From Streptomyces viridochromogenes DSM 40736 (GTDB lineage Bacteria; Actinomycetota; Actinomycetes; Streptomycetales; Streptomycetaceae), in assembly GCF_000158955.1 (NCBI RefSeq), contig NZ_GG657757.1, positions 7,403,447-7,467,446 of the forward strand: 64,000 nt of DNA. Direction: 5' to 3'. The position numbers were made by a program, and so were the translations under genes. The notes below the pieces were generated by a model. That model did no database searches, was not told the DNA's origin, and worked only from the letters and a program-made list of their open reading frames with translations. Positions 25,352 through 33,482 of the stretch are shown in pieces (position 1 is the first letter of the stretch; every line of letters begins with the position of its first letter).

Positions 25352-27247
25352 TCACCCCCGGTACCCCCGAAGCTTGCGGTACAGCGTCGCCCGGCCTATC
25401 CCCAGGGCCGCCGCCGCGCGTGCCTTGTTGCCGCCGTGGCGGCGCAGTGCCTCCAGGATGGTGGCGCGCTCGGCGTGTTCCATCGGGCTGAGCGGGCGTG
25501 CGGCCGGCCCTTCTCGCACGGCGTCCGGCAGTTCCGGCCGGCGGACCGGCCCCGAAACCCGCCGGTGCTCCGCCAGAGCCCGGACGACATGGGCCAGCTC
25601 GGTGACGTTGCCCGGCCAGGCGTAGAGCTCGAGGGCGCGCAGGGCGTCCAGTGTCCAGGTCAGCGGCGGCTGCCCGAGGGCCGGCCGAGGGGCCAGGGCC
25701 GGGAGCAGCTCCCGGATGTCCTCGGTGCGTTCCCGTAGCGGGGGCAGGGTCACCGAACGTGCGGACAGCTTGTCCAGCAGGCGTTGCAGGCACGGGCCGA
25801 CCGGAGTGCCGGGCGTGTACGTGATCAGCAGCCGGGTGTCCGGGTGCGTGTCGAGCAAGGAGTTGAGCGCGGCCACGCCGGGCTGCGCCAGACGCTCGGC
25901 GTGCCGGAGCAGGAGCGGCCGATCTGCCAGCCACGCGGGCAGGGTCCGGTCGAGTCCGGCGTCCTGCGCGGCGTCGACGACCTGGACCGTCTCCGCGCCG
26001 AGCAGCTCCCGGCCCAGCGCTGACTTGCCGGTGCCGCGCTCACCGGTCAGCAGCAGCGGCTCCGGCGACCGCACCAGCTCGACCGCGCGCCCGACGGCGT
26101 GCCGCCACGGGACCGAGGAGCCGGTGAGTCCGACCGGCGGGCGCGGCGGGGCCGATGCCGACGGCATGGGATCTCCGAGCGGTTCCAGGACGGCGACGAC
26201 CCCGATGACCGTGCCGTCGTCCAGACGCACGGGGGTGACCTGCGCCGTGCACCCGGCGTCCTCGGGCAACCCCGCCTCACCCACACCGTCCCCACGGCGC
26301 GCGTTCACCGCCACGCGCTCCAGCGCCTCCAGCACCTTGGGCGTCAGGAGCCGCTGGGCTCCGTCACTGACCAGCCGGTTGCGGCCGTCCACGGCGGCCA
26401 CCGCCCGTCCCGCTCCGCGCGCGACCCTCTCGGCCCCGGGTGTGGCCCTCTCGGCCGCACGCGCGGCCCCCTCGGCCCCGGGCGCGGCCCTCTCGGCCTC
26501 AGGCGCGACCCTCTCGGCCCCGCGCACAGCCCCGTCCGCCCCACTCGTGCCCCGGTCGGCCCCGTCCGTCTCACGCCCCGTCCCATCCGGCCCGGCCGTG
26601 CGCAGATACGCGTCCAGCAGGACCCGTTCCGCCCGCCCCGCCCGCGCCCGCAACTCCGTCTCGACCGCCGCGGCGGCGGCCTCCGCGAGGGCCGCCTGCG
26701 GGTGGGGCGCACGCTCCGCGCACAACCGCGACGCGACGGTCACCGTGCCGAGCACCTGTCCGCTCTCCGGCCCGAGCACCGGGGCACTCACGGCGGACAC
26801 CTCCTGCCACCGGTCGAGGAAGTGCTCGGGCCCGTGCACCTCGGCCCGCCGCCGAGTGCGCAGGGCGAGGGCCGCGCTGTTGTGGCCGACCTCCTGCTCC
26901 GCCAGGACGGAGCACGCGTCGAGCCCGGGCGTGCTCCCCGCCGTCCACAGCACGCGCAGCCGCTCGTCGGTCAGCAGGAGGAGCGAGCGGTCCGCGCCCA
27001 GGGCGGGGACGATTCTGTCGAGCACCGGCCGGGCGGCACCGAGCAGCGCCGACTCCGGCGGCCGGACGGGAGCGGCGGCCGGTTCCTTCAAGTCGTGCGG
27101 CACGCCGAAGAACCGCGCCCGCCGCCACGCCGCGACGACCTCCTCCGGGACGCCGCCGGGCAGCGGACACCCCGCCAGGAACCGCTCGCGGGCGAGACGC
27201 AGCGAGGGCCGGGCGGTGGCAGCGGGGGAGGGCTCTGTCGTGGTCAC
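25352..27247 (-). CDS. GAF/AAA-like/FIS-type transcriptional regulator, divergent from aromatic operon
   Basis: A protein of ~631 residues with a GAF-like sensor region (about residues 70-210: LLLLTDERLRVLWTAGS, VGHNSAALALRTRRRAEVHG), a low-complexity hinge, a PAS-like part, a AAA-like domain with Walker A TGERGTGKS, and a C-terminal FIS helix-turn-helix (ILEALRRHGGNKARAAAALG, IGRATLYRKLRGY). The GAFTGA loop of true sigma-54 activators is absent, fitting Streptomyces, which lack sigma-54. The start is uncertain (GTG at 27247 or 27256; neither has a good ribosome site). It probably senses an aromatic compound and binds the GTGTCTC palindrome between it and the monooxygenase operon. Confidence 0.82.
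   Translation of the reverse strand: MTTTEPSPAATARPSLRLARERFLAGCPLPGGVPEEVVAAWRRARFFGVPHDLKEPAAAPVRPPESALLGAARPVLDRIVPALGADRSLLLLTDERLRVLWTAGSTPGLDACSVLAEQEVGHNSAALALRTRRRAEVHGPEHFLDRWQEVSAVSAPVLGPESGQVLGTVTVASRLCAERAPHPQAALAEAAAAAVETELRARAGRAERVLLDAYLRTAGPDGTGRETDGADRGTSGADGAVRGAERVAPEAERAAPGAEGAARAAERATPGAERVARGAGRAVAAVDGRNRLVSDGAQRLLTPKVLEALERVAVNARRGDGVGEAGLPEDAGCTAQVTPVRLDDGTVIGVVAVLEPLGDPMPSASAPPRPPVGLTGSSVPWRHAVGRAVELVRSPEPLLLTGERGTGKSALGRELLGAETVQVVDAAQDAGLDRTLPAWLADRPLLLRHAERLAQPGVAALNSLLDTHPDTRLLITYTPGTPVGPCLQRLLDKLSARSVTLPPLRERTEDIRELLPALAPRPALGQPPLTWTLDALRALELYAWPGNVTELAHVVRALAEHRRVSGPVRRPELPDAVREGPAARPLSPMEHAERATILEALRRHGGNKARAAAALGIGRATLYRKLRGYRG
26421..26525 (-). repeat. Five in-frame 21-bp tandem repeats in the regulator's hinge
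   Basis: Five consecutive 21-bp units (variants of gcgaccctctcggccccggg on the plus strand) encode seven-residue repeats of the form AER(V/A)APG between the GAF and PAS/AAA parts. All units are a multiple of three, so copy number could change without breaking the gene. Confidence 0.85.
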
Positions 27248-27325
27248 GGCATGCACACCGTAGCGGGTCCGGTTGAACGGCCAACAACTACTGCCCCCAG
27301 ATGCGGAACGTCGACTTCCGTGGAA

Positions 27326-27346
27326 GGTGTCTCGTAATGAGACACC
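27326..27346. promoter_or_regulatory. Palindromic operator upstream of the aromatic monooxygenase
   Basis: GGTGTCTC and GAGACACC are perfect 8-bp arms around GTAAT. It lies between the divergent FIS-type regulator (start ~27247) and the monooxygenase (start 27421). The same core occurs again at 32103-32119. Confidence 0.75.
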
Positions 27347-27420
27347 CGCGGCGTGCCCAACCGTCACATGATCATGAACGCTCGATGCCCGCCCCGACTT
27401 CCCCCCGCAGGAGCATCCCC

Positions 27421-29160
27421 GTGTCCACCGTCGTCGAGACCGACGTCCTGATCGTGGGCAGCGGCCCCGCCGGTGCCTCGGCCGCGCTCGCCCTGAGCAC
27501 CTACGGCGTGCCCAACATCGTGGTGACCCGCTACGCCGGACTCGCCGACACGCCCCGCGCGCACATCACCAACCAGCGCACCATGGAGGTGCTGCGCGAC
27601 CTCGGCGTGGAACAGGACGTCGTCGCGCAGGCCACCCCGCAGCACCTGATGGGCAACACGACGTTCTGCACCAGCCTCGCGGGCGAGGAACTGGGCCGGG
27701 TGCGCTCCTGGGGCAACGACCCGCTGGTGCAGGCCGCGCACGAACTCGCCAGCCCCACCCGCATGTGCGACATGCCCCAGCACCTCATGGAACCGGTCCT
27801 CGTGAACGCGGCCGTCGCCCGCGGCACCCGGCTGCGCTTCGAGACCGAGTACCTGTCGCACAGCCAGGACGCCGACGGTGTCACGGCCACCGTCCGGGAC
27901 CGGCTGCGCGGGGACACGTACGAGATCCGCGCCAAGTACCTGATCGGCGCCGACGGCGGCCGGTCCAAGGTCGCCGCGGACGCCGGGCTGCCGATGGGCG
28001 GCCAGATGGGCGTGGCCGGCAGCATCAACATCGTCTTCGAGGCGGACCTCACCCGGTACACGGCCCACCGCCCCTCCACCCTGTACTGGGTCCTCGCCCC
28101 CGGCGCGACCGTCGGCGGCATCGGCGCGGGCCTGGTCCGCTGTGTCCGACCGTGGACCGAGTGGCTGATCGTGTGGGGCTACGACGTCACCGCGGGCGCC
28201 CCCGACCTCACCACCGAGTACGCCGAGGAGATCGTCCGGGGGCTCGTCGGGGACGACCGGATCCCGGTGACCGTGAAGTCGTCCTCGGCGTGGACCGTCA
28301 ACGAGATGTACGCCGAGCGGTACTCCAACGGCCGCGTCTTCTGCGCCGGCGACGCCGTGCACCGCCACCCGCCGTCCAACGGCCTCGGCTCCAACACCTC
28401 GATCCAGGACGCGTACAACCTCGCCTGGAAGCTCAAGCTCGTCCTCGACGGCACGGCACACCCCCGCCTGCTCGACAGCTACACCGCCGAACGCGCGCCC
28501 GTCGGCCGGCAGATCGTCACCCGCGCCAACCAGTCCATCCGCGAGACCGCCCCCGTCTTCGAGGCGCTCGACGGACTCTCCCCGCAGACGCCCGAGCAGT
28601 TGTGGGCCAACATCGCCGCCCGGAAGGACACCGGCGAGGCGGCCGAGAAGCAGCGCGCCGCACTGCGCGAGGCGATCGCCTTCAAGGTGTACGAGTTCAA
28701 CGCCCACGGCGTCGACCTCAACCAGCGCTACGCCTCCGACGCGATCGTCCCGGACGGCACGCCCGACCCCGGCTTCGCCCGTGACCCCGAGCTGCACCAC
28801 CAGCCGTCCTCCCGCCCCGGCGCCCGTCTCCCGCACGCCTGGATCACCTCCGGCACCCGCACGCTCTCCACCCTCGACACCGTCGCCCAGGGCCGTTTCA
28901 CCCTGCTGACCGGCATCGGGGGAGAGGCATGGGTGCGGGCCGCAGAGGCCCAGGAGCTGGAGATCGCCACCGTCGTGATCGGTCCGGGGCAGGAGTACGA
29001 GGACCCGTACGGGGACTGGGCGCGGCTGAGCGAGATCTCCGACGCGGGCGCCCTGCTCGTACGCCCCGACGGCTTCGTCGCGTTCCGGCACGCCTCCGCC
29101 GCCCCGGACGCCGGAGAACTGCTCGCCGACGCCCTCAGGCGGATCCTCGGACCCGCCTGA
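27421..29160 (+). CDS. FAD-dependent aromatic monooxygenase (phenol/resorcinol hydroxylase type)
   Basis: A 579-residue flavoprotein hydroxylase. GTG at 27421 is chosen because CAGGAG sits eight bases upstream and it yields MSTVVETDVLIVGSGPAGAS, with the FAD-binding GxGxxG right at the start. Further motifs are DTPRAHITNQRTMEVLRDLG, the DG segment YLIGADGGRSKVA and the second FAD motif FCAGDAVHRHPPSNGLGSN. The C-terminal ~150 residues form the thioredoxin-like domain of phenol hydroxylase-type enzymes. It would add a hydroxyl to a phenolic ring. The following dioxygenase and maleylacetate reductase suggest resorcinol or a related phenol as substrate, giving hydroxyquinol. Confidence 0.87.
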   Translation: MSTVVETDVLIVGSGPAGASAALALSTYGVPNIVVTRYAGLADTPRAHITNQRTMEVLRDLGVEQDVVAQATPQHLMGNTTFCTSLAGEELGRVRSWGNDPLVQAAHELASPTRMCDMPQHLMEPVLVNAAVARGTRLRFETEYLSHSQDADGVTATVRDRLRGDTYEIRAKYLIGADGGRSKVAADAGLPMGGQMGVAGSINIVFEADLTRYTAHRPSTLYWVLAPGATVGGIGAGLVRCVRPWTEWLIVWGYDVTAGAPDLTTEYAEEIVRGLVGDDRIPVTVKSSSAWTVNEMYAERYSNGRVFCAGDAVHRHPPSNGLGSNTSIQDAYNLAWKLKLVLDGTAHPRLLDSYTAERAPVGRQIVTRANQSIRETAPVFEALDGLSPQTPEQLWANIAARKDTGEAAEKQRAALREAIAFKVYEFNAHGVDLNQRYASDAIVPDGTPDPGFARDPELHHQPSSRPGARLPHAWITSGTRTLSTLDTVAQGRFTLLTGIGGEAWVRAAEAQELEIATVVIGPGQEYEDPYGDWARLSEISDAGALLVRPDGFVAFRHASAAPDAGELLADALRRILGPA

Positions 29161-29217
29161 GCGCGCCATCATGGAAGAGGAAAAGCAAGCCGCGGACGCC
29201 GACGACGAGGAGCCGGG

Positions 29218-30087
29218 ATGACCACCGACGCGACCGGGACCAGCGTCACCGAGCAGGCCGTCGCCAGCCTCGGCACGACCGCCGACCCGCGGCTGCGCGA
29301 ACTGCTCACCGGCCTCGTCCGCCATCTGCACGACTTCGCGCGCGAGACCCGGCTCACCCAGGAGGAGTGGGAGCGCGCGATCGCCTTTCTCACGGCCACC
29401 GGGCAGGCCTGCACCGACACCCGGCAGGAGTTCATCCTGCTGTCGGACGTACTCGGCCTGTCCATGCTGCTGGAGACCCTCGACGGCCACGACGCGCCCG
29501 GAGCCACCGAGTCGACCGTGCTCGGGCCCTTTCACATGACCGAGTCCCCGGCCCGCGCCCTCGGCGACGACATCGACCTGGTCGGCGGCGGCGAGCCGTG
29601 CGTCGTCAGCGGCCGGGTCCTGTCCGAGGACGGCACACCGCTGCCGGGCGCCGCCGTCGACGTCTGGCAGGCGGACGACAAGGGCTATTACGACGTCCAG
29701 CAGCCCGGCGTCCAGCCCGCCGGCAACGGACGCGGACTGTTCACCGCGGACACCGAGGGCCGCTTCTGGTTCCGCACCTGCGTCCCGGCGCCGTACCCGA
29801 TCCCCACCGACGGCCCGGTCGGCGACCTGCTGCGCGCGACCGGGCGGCACCCCTACCGTCCCGCGCACATCCACTTCATCGCCGCGGCCGAGGGACACAC
29901 GCCCGTCACCACGCACATCTTCGTGTCCGGGGGCGACTACCTCGACTCCGACGCGGTGTTCGCCGTGCGGCGCAGCCTCGTCCAGGACTTCGCGACGACC
30001 GACGACGCCTCCCTGGCACGGGAGTTCGGCGTGCGGAACCCCTTCCGGCAGGCGCGGTTCGACCTCGTCCTGGAGCGGGCGTCATGA
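29218..30087 (+). CDS. Intradiol ring-cleavage dioxygenase (hydroxyquinol 1,2-dioxygenase type)
   Basis: A 289-residue Fe(III) intradiol dioxygenase. The N-terminal helical dimerisation domain (LRELLTGLVRHLHDFARE, LSDVLGLSMLLETLDG) is followed by ESTVLGPFHM and the beta-sandwich VSGRVLSEDG, AAVDVWQADDKGYYDVQQPG (iron Tyr), HPYRPAHIHFIAAAEGH (Tyr and two His ligands). The hydroxyquinol preference is inferred from the N-terminal domain style and the adjacent maleylacetate reductase, because hydroxyquinol cleavage gives maleylacetate. It follows the monooxygenase after 57 bp and overlaps the next gene by four bases. Confidence 0.88.
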   Translation: MTTDATGTSVTEQAVASLGTTADPRLRELLTGLVRHLHDFARETRLTQEEWERAIAFLTATGQACTDTRQEFILLSDVLGLSMLLETLDGHDAPGATESTVLGPFHMTESPARALGDDIDLVGGGEPCVVSGRVLSEDGTPLPGAAVDVWQADDKGYYDVQQPGVQPAGNGRGLFTADTEGRFWFRTCVPAPYPIPTDGPVGDLLRATGRHPYRPAHIHFIAAAEGHTPVTTHIFVSGGDYLDSDAVFAVRRSLVQDFATTDDASLAREFGVRNPFRQARFDLVLERAS

Positions 30088-31229
30088 CCTCCGAGGGTGA
30101 CATCTCCCAGGGGGACATCTTCCGGGGCGACTTCTTCCAGGGTGATTTCTCCTACGAGACCCGGCCCGTACGCGTCGTCTTCCGGCCCGGCGCGGCCGTC
30201 ACCGCGACTCCCGGCGAGGCCGCGCGCCTCGGTCTGCGGCGGCTGCTCGTGGTGTGCGGAAGCCGCGGCGAGCGCGTCGCCCGGGCGGTCGCGGACGCGC
30301 TCGGCGACTCCTGCGCCGGACTGCACGCCGAGGCCCGCATGCACGTACCCGTCGAAGACGCCGACCGGGCCGTCGCTGTGGTGCGGGCCGCAGGGGCTGA
30401 CGGGTGCGTCGCGGTCGGCGGCGGCTCCGCGATCGGGCTCGGCAAGGCGATCGCCCTGCGCACCGGGCTGCCGCTGATCGCCGTGCCGTCCACCTACTCG
30501 GGTTCCGAGATGACCCCGGTCTGGGGCCTGACCGAGCACGGCGCCAAACGCACCGGCCGCGACCCGGTCGTGCAGCCGCGCAGTGTCGTCTACGACCCCC
30601 GGCTCACCCTCTCCCTGCCCGTACCGCTGACCGTGACCAGCGGCGTCAACGCGCTCGCGCACGCCGTGGAGGCGCTCTACGCGCCGGACGCCTCGCCGCT
30701 GGTCTCGGTCATGGCCGAGCAGGGCGTACGGGCGATGGCCGAGGCGCTGCCGCGACTGGCCGCCGACCCGAAGGACCTGGACGCGCGCGGCCGGGCGCTG
30801 TACGCGGCCTGGCTGTGCGGCACCTGTCTCGGCGCGACCACGATGGGACTGCACCACAAGCTGTGCCACGTGCTGGGCGGCAGCTACGGACTGCCGCACG
30901 CCGAGACGCACACCGTGGTACTGCCGTACGCGCTCGCCCACAACGCTCCCGCCGTCCCTCAGGCGCTGACCGTGCTGCGCCGGGCGCTCGACGCGGACGA
31001 CGTGCCGGGCGCCCTGTGGGAACTGTCCGGACGCCTCGGCGCGCCCCGCTCGCTCGCCGAACTCGGCCTGAGGGAAAGCGACGTGACACCGGCGGCGGAC
31101 CGCGTCGCGGGCGAGCCGTACGCCAACCCCCGCCCGGTGACGGCGGAGGGGGCCCGGGCCGTGCTGCTCGCGGCCTATGGCGGAGGCCCACCGCAGACCA
31201 CTGGGCTCCCGTTCGCGGACACTGGCTGA
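30084..31229 (+). CDS. Maleylacetate reductase (iron-containing alcohol dehydrogenase family)
   Basis: A 381-residue enzyme reducing maleylacetate to 3-oxoadipate with NAD(P)H. Typical segments are VRVVFRPGAAV, CVAVGGGSAIGLGKAIALRT, IAVPSTYSGSEMTPVWGLTE, NALAHAVEALYAPDASP, CGTCLGATTMGLHHKLCHVL and YGLPHAETHTVVLPY, with the metal-site-type His residues. The ATG overlaps the dioxygenase stop (ATGA). An unusual N-terminal extension of ~22 residues contains four five-residue repeats (GDISQ, GDIFR, GDFFQ, GDFSY) before the normal family start. It completes the route monooxygenase, intradiol dioxygenase, maleylacetate reductase. Confidence 0.88.
   Translation: MTSEGDISQGDIFRGDFFQGDFSYETRPVRVVFRPGAAVTATPGEAARLGLRRLLVVCGSRGERVARAVADALGDSCAGLHAEARMHVPVEDADRAVAVVRAAGADGCVAVGGGSAIGLGKAIALRTGLPLIAVPSTYSGSEMTPVWGLTEHGAKRTGRDPVVQPRSVVYDPRLTLSLPVPLTVTSGVNALAHAVEALYAPDASPLVSVMAEQGVRAMAEALPRLAADPKDLDARGRALYAAWLCGTCLGATTMGLHHKLCHVLGGSYGLPHAETHTVVLPYALAHNAPAVPQALTVLRRALDADDVPGALWELSGRLGAPRSLAELGLRESDVTPAADRVAGEPYANPRPVTAEGARAVLLAAYGGGPPQTTGLPFADTG
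30096..30155 (+). repeat. Four 15-bp in-frame repeats encoding GD(I/F)xx
   Basis: Four 15-bp units of the type GGTGACATCTCCCAG encode GDISQ, GDIFR, GDFFQ and GDFSY at the N-terminus of the maleylacetate reductase, a pentapeptide-like run not seen in typical family members. Confidence 0.75.
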
Positions 31230-31254
31230 CCGCAAGCCCTCCTACGGTCGAGGC

Positions 31255-32091
31255 ATGACACAGACGCAGAAGATCCTCGTCACCGGTGCCACCGGAACCG
31301 TCGGCCGCCACGTCGTCGCCGAACTGCTCGCCCGGGGCCACGAGGTCCGCGCCCTCACACGGGACGCCGCGAAGGCCGGTCTCCCGGCCCAAGTGGAGGT
31401 CGTCGAGGGGGATCTGACCGAACCCGGCACCCTGGCACCGGCTCTGGAGGGCGTCACCGGCCTCCATCTGATCACCTTCGGCGGGGCCGCCTTCACCCCG
31501 CTGGAGACCGGCCCGCGGATCCTGGAGACGGCCCGCTCGGCCGGTGTCCGCCGGATCACCGTGCTGCACGGCGGCGGGCCCACCCCGTTGGAGGACGCGG
31601 TGCGTGCCGACGACACCGTCGACTGGACGGTGCTCATGCCGGTCGAGTTCATGGCCAACGCACTGGAGTGGGTGGACGGGATCGTCGCCTCGGGTGAGGT
31701 GCGGGAGCCGTTCGTCACGAGGCTGAGCGCCATGGTCCACGAGGGCGACATCGGGGCCGTCGCCGCGGTCGCGCTCACGGAGGAGGGGCACGGACGCCAG
31801 GAGTACGTGATCACCGGCCCCGAAGTGCTCACCGTGGGCGACAAGGTGACGACCCTCGCCGCCGCCGTCGGCCGGGAGATCGCCCTGGTAGAGCTGACCG
31901 AGGAGCAGGCCCTCGCGCGGTGGCGGGCGGCGTACCTGCCGGAGGACGTGATCGACTTCCTGCTGGAGGCGTACGGGAACACCCCCGAGGTGGGCCGTAC
32001 CGTCTCGGACGCCGTCGAGAAGGTCACCGGCCGCCCGGCCCGGACCTTCGCCCAGTGGGCCGCCGCACACGCCGACGCCTTCAGGCCGTAA
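31255..32091 (+). CDS. NmrA-like NAD(P)-binding protein
   Basis: A 278-residue atypical short-chain dehydrogenase of the NmrA/QorB group. The dinucleotide motif is KILVTGATGTVGRHVVAEL, then VEGDLTEPGTLAPAL, RITVLHGGG, VLMPVEFMANALEWVD and a C-terminal YLPEDVIDFLLEAYGNTP. Members can be quinone reductases or redox-sensing proteins; the active Tyr-x-x-x-Lys of classical SDRs is not evident. It starts 25 bp after the maleylacetate reductase in the same direction, so it may be cotranscribed and handle quinones from phenol oxidation (inference). Confidence 0.78.
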   Translation: MTQTQKILVTGATGTVGRHVVAELLARGHEVRALTRDAAKAGLPAQVEVVEGDLTEPGTLAPALEGVTGLHLITFGGAAFTPLETGPRILETARSAGVRRITVLHGGGPTPLEDAVRADDTVDWTVLMPVEFMANALEWVDGIVASGEVREPFVTRLSAMVHEGDIGAVAAVALTEEGHGRQEYVITGPEVLTVGDKVTTLAAAVGREIALVELTEEQALARWRAAYLPEDVIDFLLEAYGNTPEVGRTVSDAVEKVTGRPARTFAQWAAAHADAFRP

Positions 32092-32102
32092 ACCCTCTTG
32101 AC

Positions 32103-32119
32103 TGTCTCGTATTGAGACA
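32103..32119. promoter_or_regulatory. Second copy of the TGTCTC-N5-GAGACA operator
   Basis: TGTCTC and GAGACA flank GTATT. The site lies ~115 bp upstream of the YceI gene and shares its core arms, spacer length and overall form with the palindrome at 27326-27346. Confidence 0.65.
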
Positions 32120-32232
32120 CCCGTGCCCGAGACCGGTGCGGCACGATGGACAAAGGGGGTGTGACCGCAACAGGGTGCGGCCGTCGGCGGACCGCGCCGT
32201 GCGGCCGTGCCACCCGATGAAAGGTGAACCAC

Positions 32233-33147
32233 ATGGCCCTCGCACTGCTCCGGCGCCGGTGGCTCAAAGGCACCCCCGCCGCAGCGGCGGGCCTCGCCCT
32301 CCCCCTCCCGTCCGGCGCCGGCGCCGTGACCCGCGAGGTCGTCGACCCGATGGGCACGCCCCTCGCCGCCGCGGACGTCACCGTCACCGCACTCGACACC
32401 CACCGGGTGGCCGCCCGCGGGATAACCGACCCGTACGGCTACTTCCTCGCGGCGCTGCCGCCCGGCCGGTACAGCCTGATGATCGCGGCGCAGGGCCTCC
32501 AGCCGCACCGCGAGACGATCGAGATCTCGATGGGCGTGCCGACGCCCACCGAACGGGTCTGGCTGCGACCGGCCGAGGCCCTCCAGCTGCCGGCGCCCGG
32601 AAACTGGCTCTTCGACCCGCCGCACACCGCGATCCGGTTCATCGCCAAGCACGTCGGCATGGCCCATGTCCACGGCCGTTTCGAACGCTTCGACGGCGGG
32701 ATCCAGATCGCCCAGGACATGTCCGAGTCCCGGGTGAGCGTCCGTATCGACGCCTCCAGCATCACCACCGGAAACACCACCCGCGACAACCATCTGCGGT
32801 CCGGTGACTTCCTGGACGTCGAACGCTTCCCGTACATCGACTTCAACAGCACCCGCTTCGCCTACCGGGGCGGCAGCAAGTGGTCGCTGCTGGGCTCCCT
32901 CACCATGCACGGTGTCAGCCGCTCGGTCTCACTGGACACGACGTACCTCGGCACCGTGAACGGCGGCTACGGGCAGGAACTGCGCTGCGCGGCCCTGGCG
33001 ACGGCGGAACTGCACCGCGAGGACTTCACGTTGAACTGGCGCTCCATGCTGGCCCGGGGCATCGCCGTGGTCGGCCCGACGGTCCAACTGGAGCTGGACG
33101 TCCAGGCGATGTACCGCACCCACGACACCCCGACCCCGCCGGAATAA
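32233..33147 (+). CDS. YceI-domain protein with N-terminal carboxypeptidase-regulatory-like domain
   Basis: A 304-residue protein. Residues ~30-105 look like a carboxypeptidase-regulatory-like beta-sandwich (VVDPMGTPLAAADVTVTAL, ITDPYGYFLAALPPGRYSL), and ~120-295 form a YceI lipocalin-like domain (WLFDPPHTAIRFIAKHVGMA, VRIDASSITTGNTTRDNHLR, DFLDVERFPYIDF, LTMHGVSRSVSLD). YceI proteins bind isoprenoid-type lipids or act in stress responses. ATG 32233 follows AAAGGTG. A signal peptide is uncertain: the N-terminus is Arg-rich then hydrophobic (KGTPAAAAGLALPLPSG). It lies downstream of the second GAGACA operator, so it may share control with the aromatic operon. Confidence 0.8.
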   Translation: MALALLRRRWLKGTPAAAAGLALPLPSGAGAVTREVVDPMGTPLAAADVTVTALDTHRVAARGITDPYGYFLAALPPGRYSLMIAAQGLQPHRETIEISMGVPTPTERVWLRPAEALQLPAPGNWLFDPPHTAIRFIAKHVGMAHVHGRFERFDGGIQIAQDMSESRVSVRIDASSITTGNTTRDNHLRSGDFLDVERFPYIDFNSTRFAYRGGSKWSLLGSLTMHGVSRSVSLDTTYLGTVNGGYGQELRCAALATAELHREDFTLNWRSMLARGIAVVGPTVQLELDVQAMYRTHDTPTPPE

Positions 33148-33251
33148 TCCCTGGCCCCGTTCCGCCTCGCCTCCCTACACTCACCGGGTATCCAGCGCCG
33201 CCCACGACGTGAGCGGGCGCGAACTGCCGTGACGAACGAGGGGAGAGGGCC

Positions 33252-33368
33252 ATGCGTGACCACACCGTTGTCGCCGTCTCCCCGCAGCGCTACGAGGTGA
33301 TCCTCGTGTCCTCGTCGTTCCGGTGCCCGCTGCGCGGCCGGCACCGGATGACCGGGACGAACGTCTGA
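33252..33368 (+). CDS. Putative 38-residue leader peptide upstream of the EF-G paralog
   Basis: A short frame begins ATG at 33252 behind a strong purine-rich ribosome site (GAGGGGAGAGGG) and ends 38 codons later at 33368. The product starts MRDHTVVAVSPQRYEVILVS and ends in a basic stretch. Its stop codon falls just before two overlapping, mutually exclusive hairpins and ~115 bp ahead of a translation-factor gene, the arrangement of a translation-dependent attenuator. No homology is claimed. The call rests on ribosome site, position and RNA geometry. Confidence 0.5.
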   Translation: MRDHTVVAVSPQRYEVILVSSSFRCPLRGRHRMTGTNV

Positions 33369-33371
33369 CAC

Positions 33372-33418
33372 CACAGGACCGGCACAGGATGCTGACGCCA
33401 CGTCAGGGTCCTGTGCCG
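33372..33418 (+). promoter_or_regulatory. Mutually exclusive hairpins (candidate attenuator)
   Basis: Hairpin A pairs CACAGGACC (33372-33380) with GGTCCTGTG (33407-33415). Hairpin B pairs CGGCACAGGA (33380-33389) with TCCTGTGCCG (33409-33418). Both can enclose the small stem CTGAC/GTCAG (33392-33406). They share the right-hand strand, so only one can form. A is 9 bp and B is 10 bp, nearly balanced. No U-tract follows B. Confidence 0.6.
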
Positions 33419-33482
33419 CCCTGCCCTTCCCGCCCGGAAATCGCGCTGCCCCTCTCCCGATCGCCTCGAAAGGCCATGGGCC

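Noticed and set aside
25352..27247. Sigma-54-dependent activator
   Set aside because: Walker A and a FIS helix-turn-helix are present but the GAFTGA loop is not, and Streptomyces lack sigma-54.
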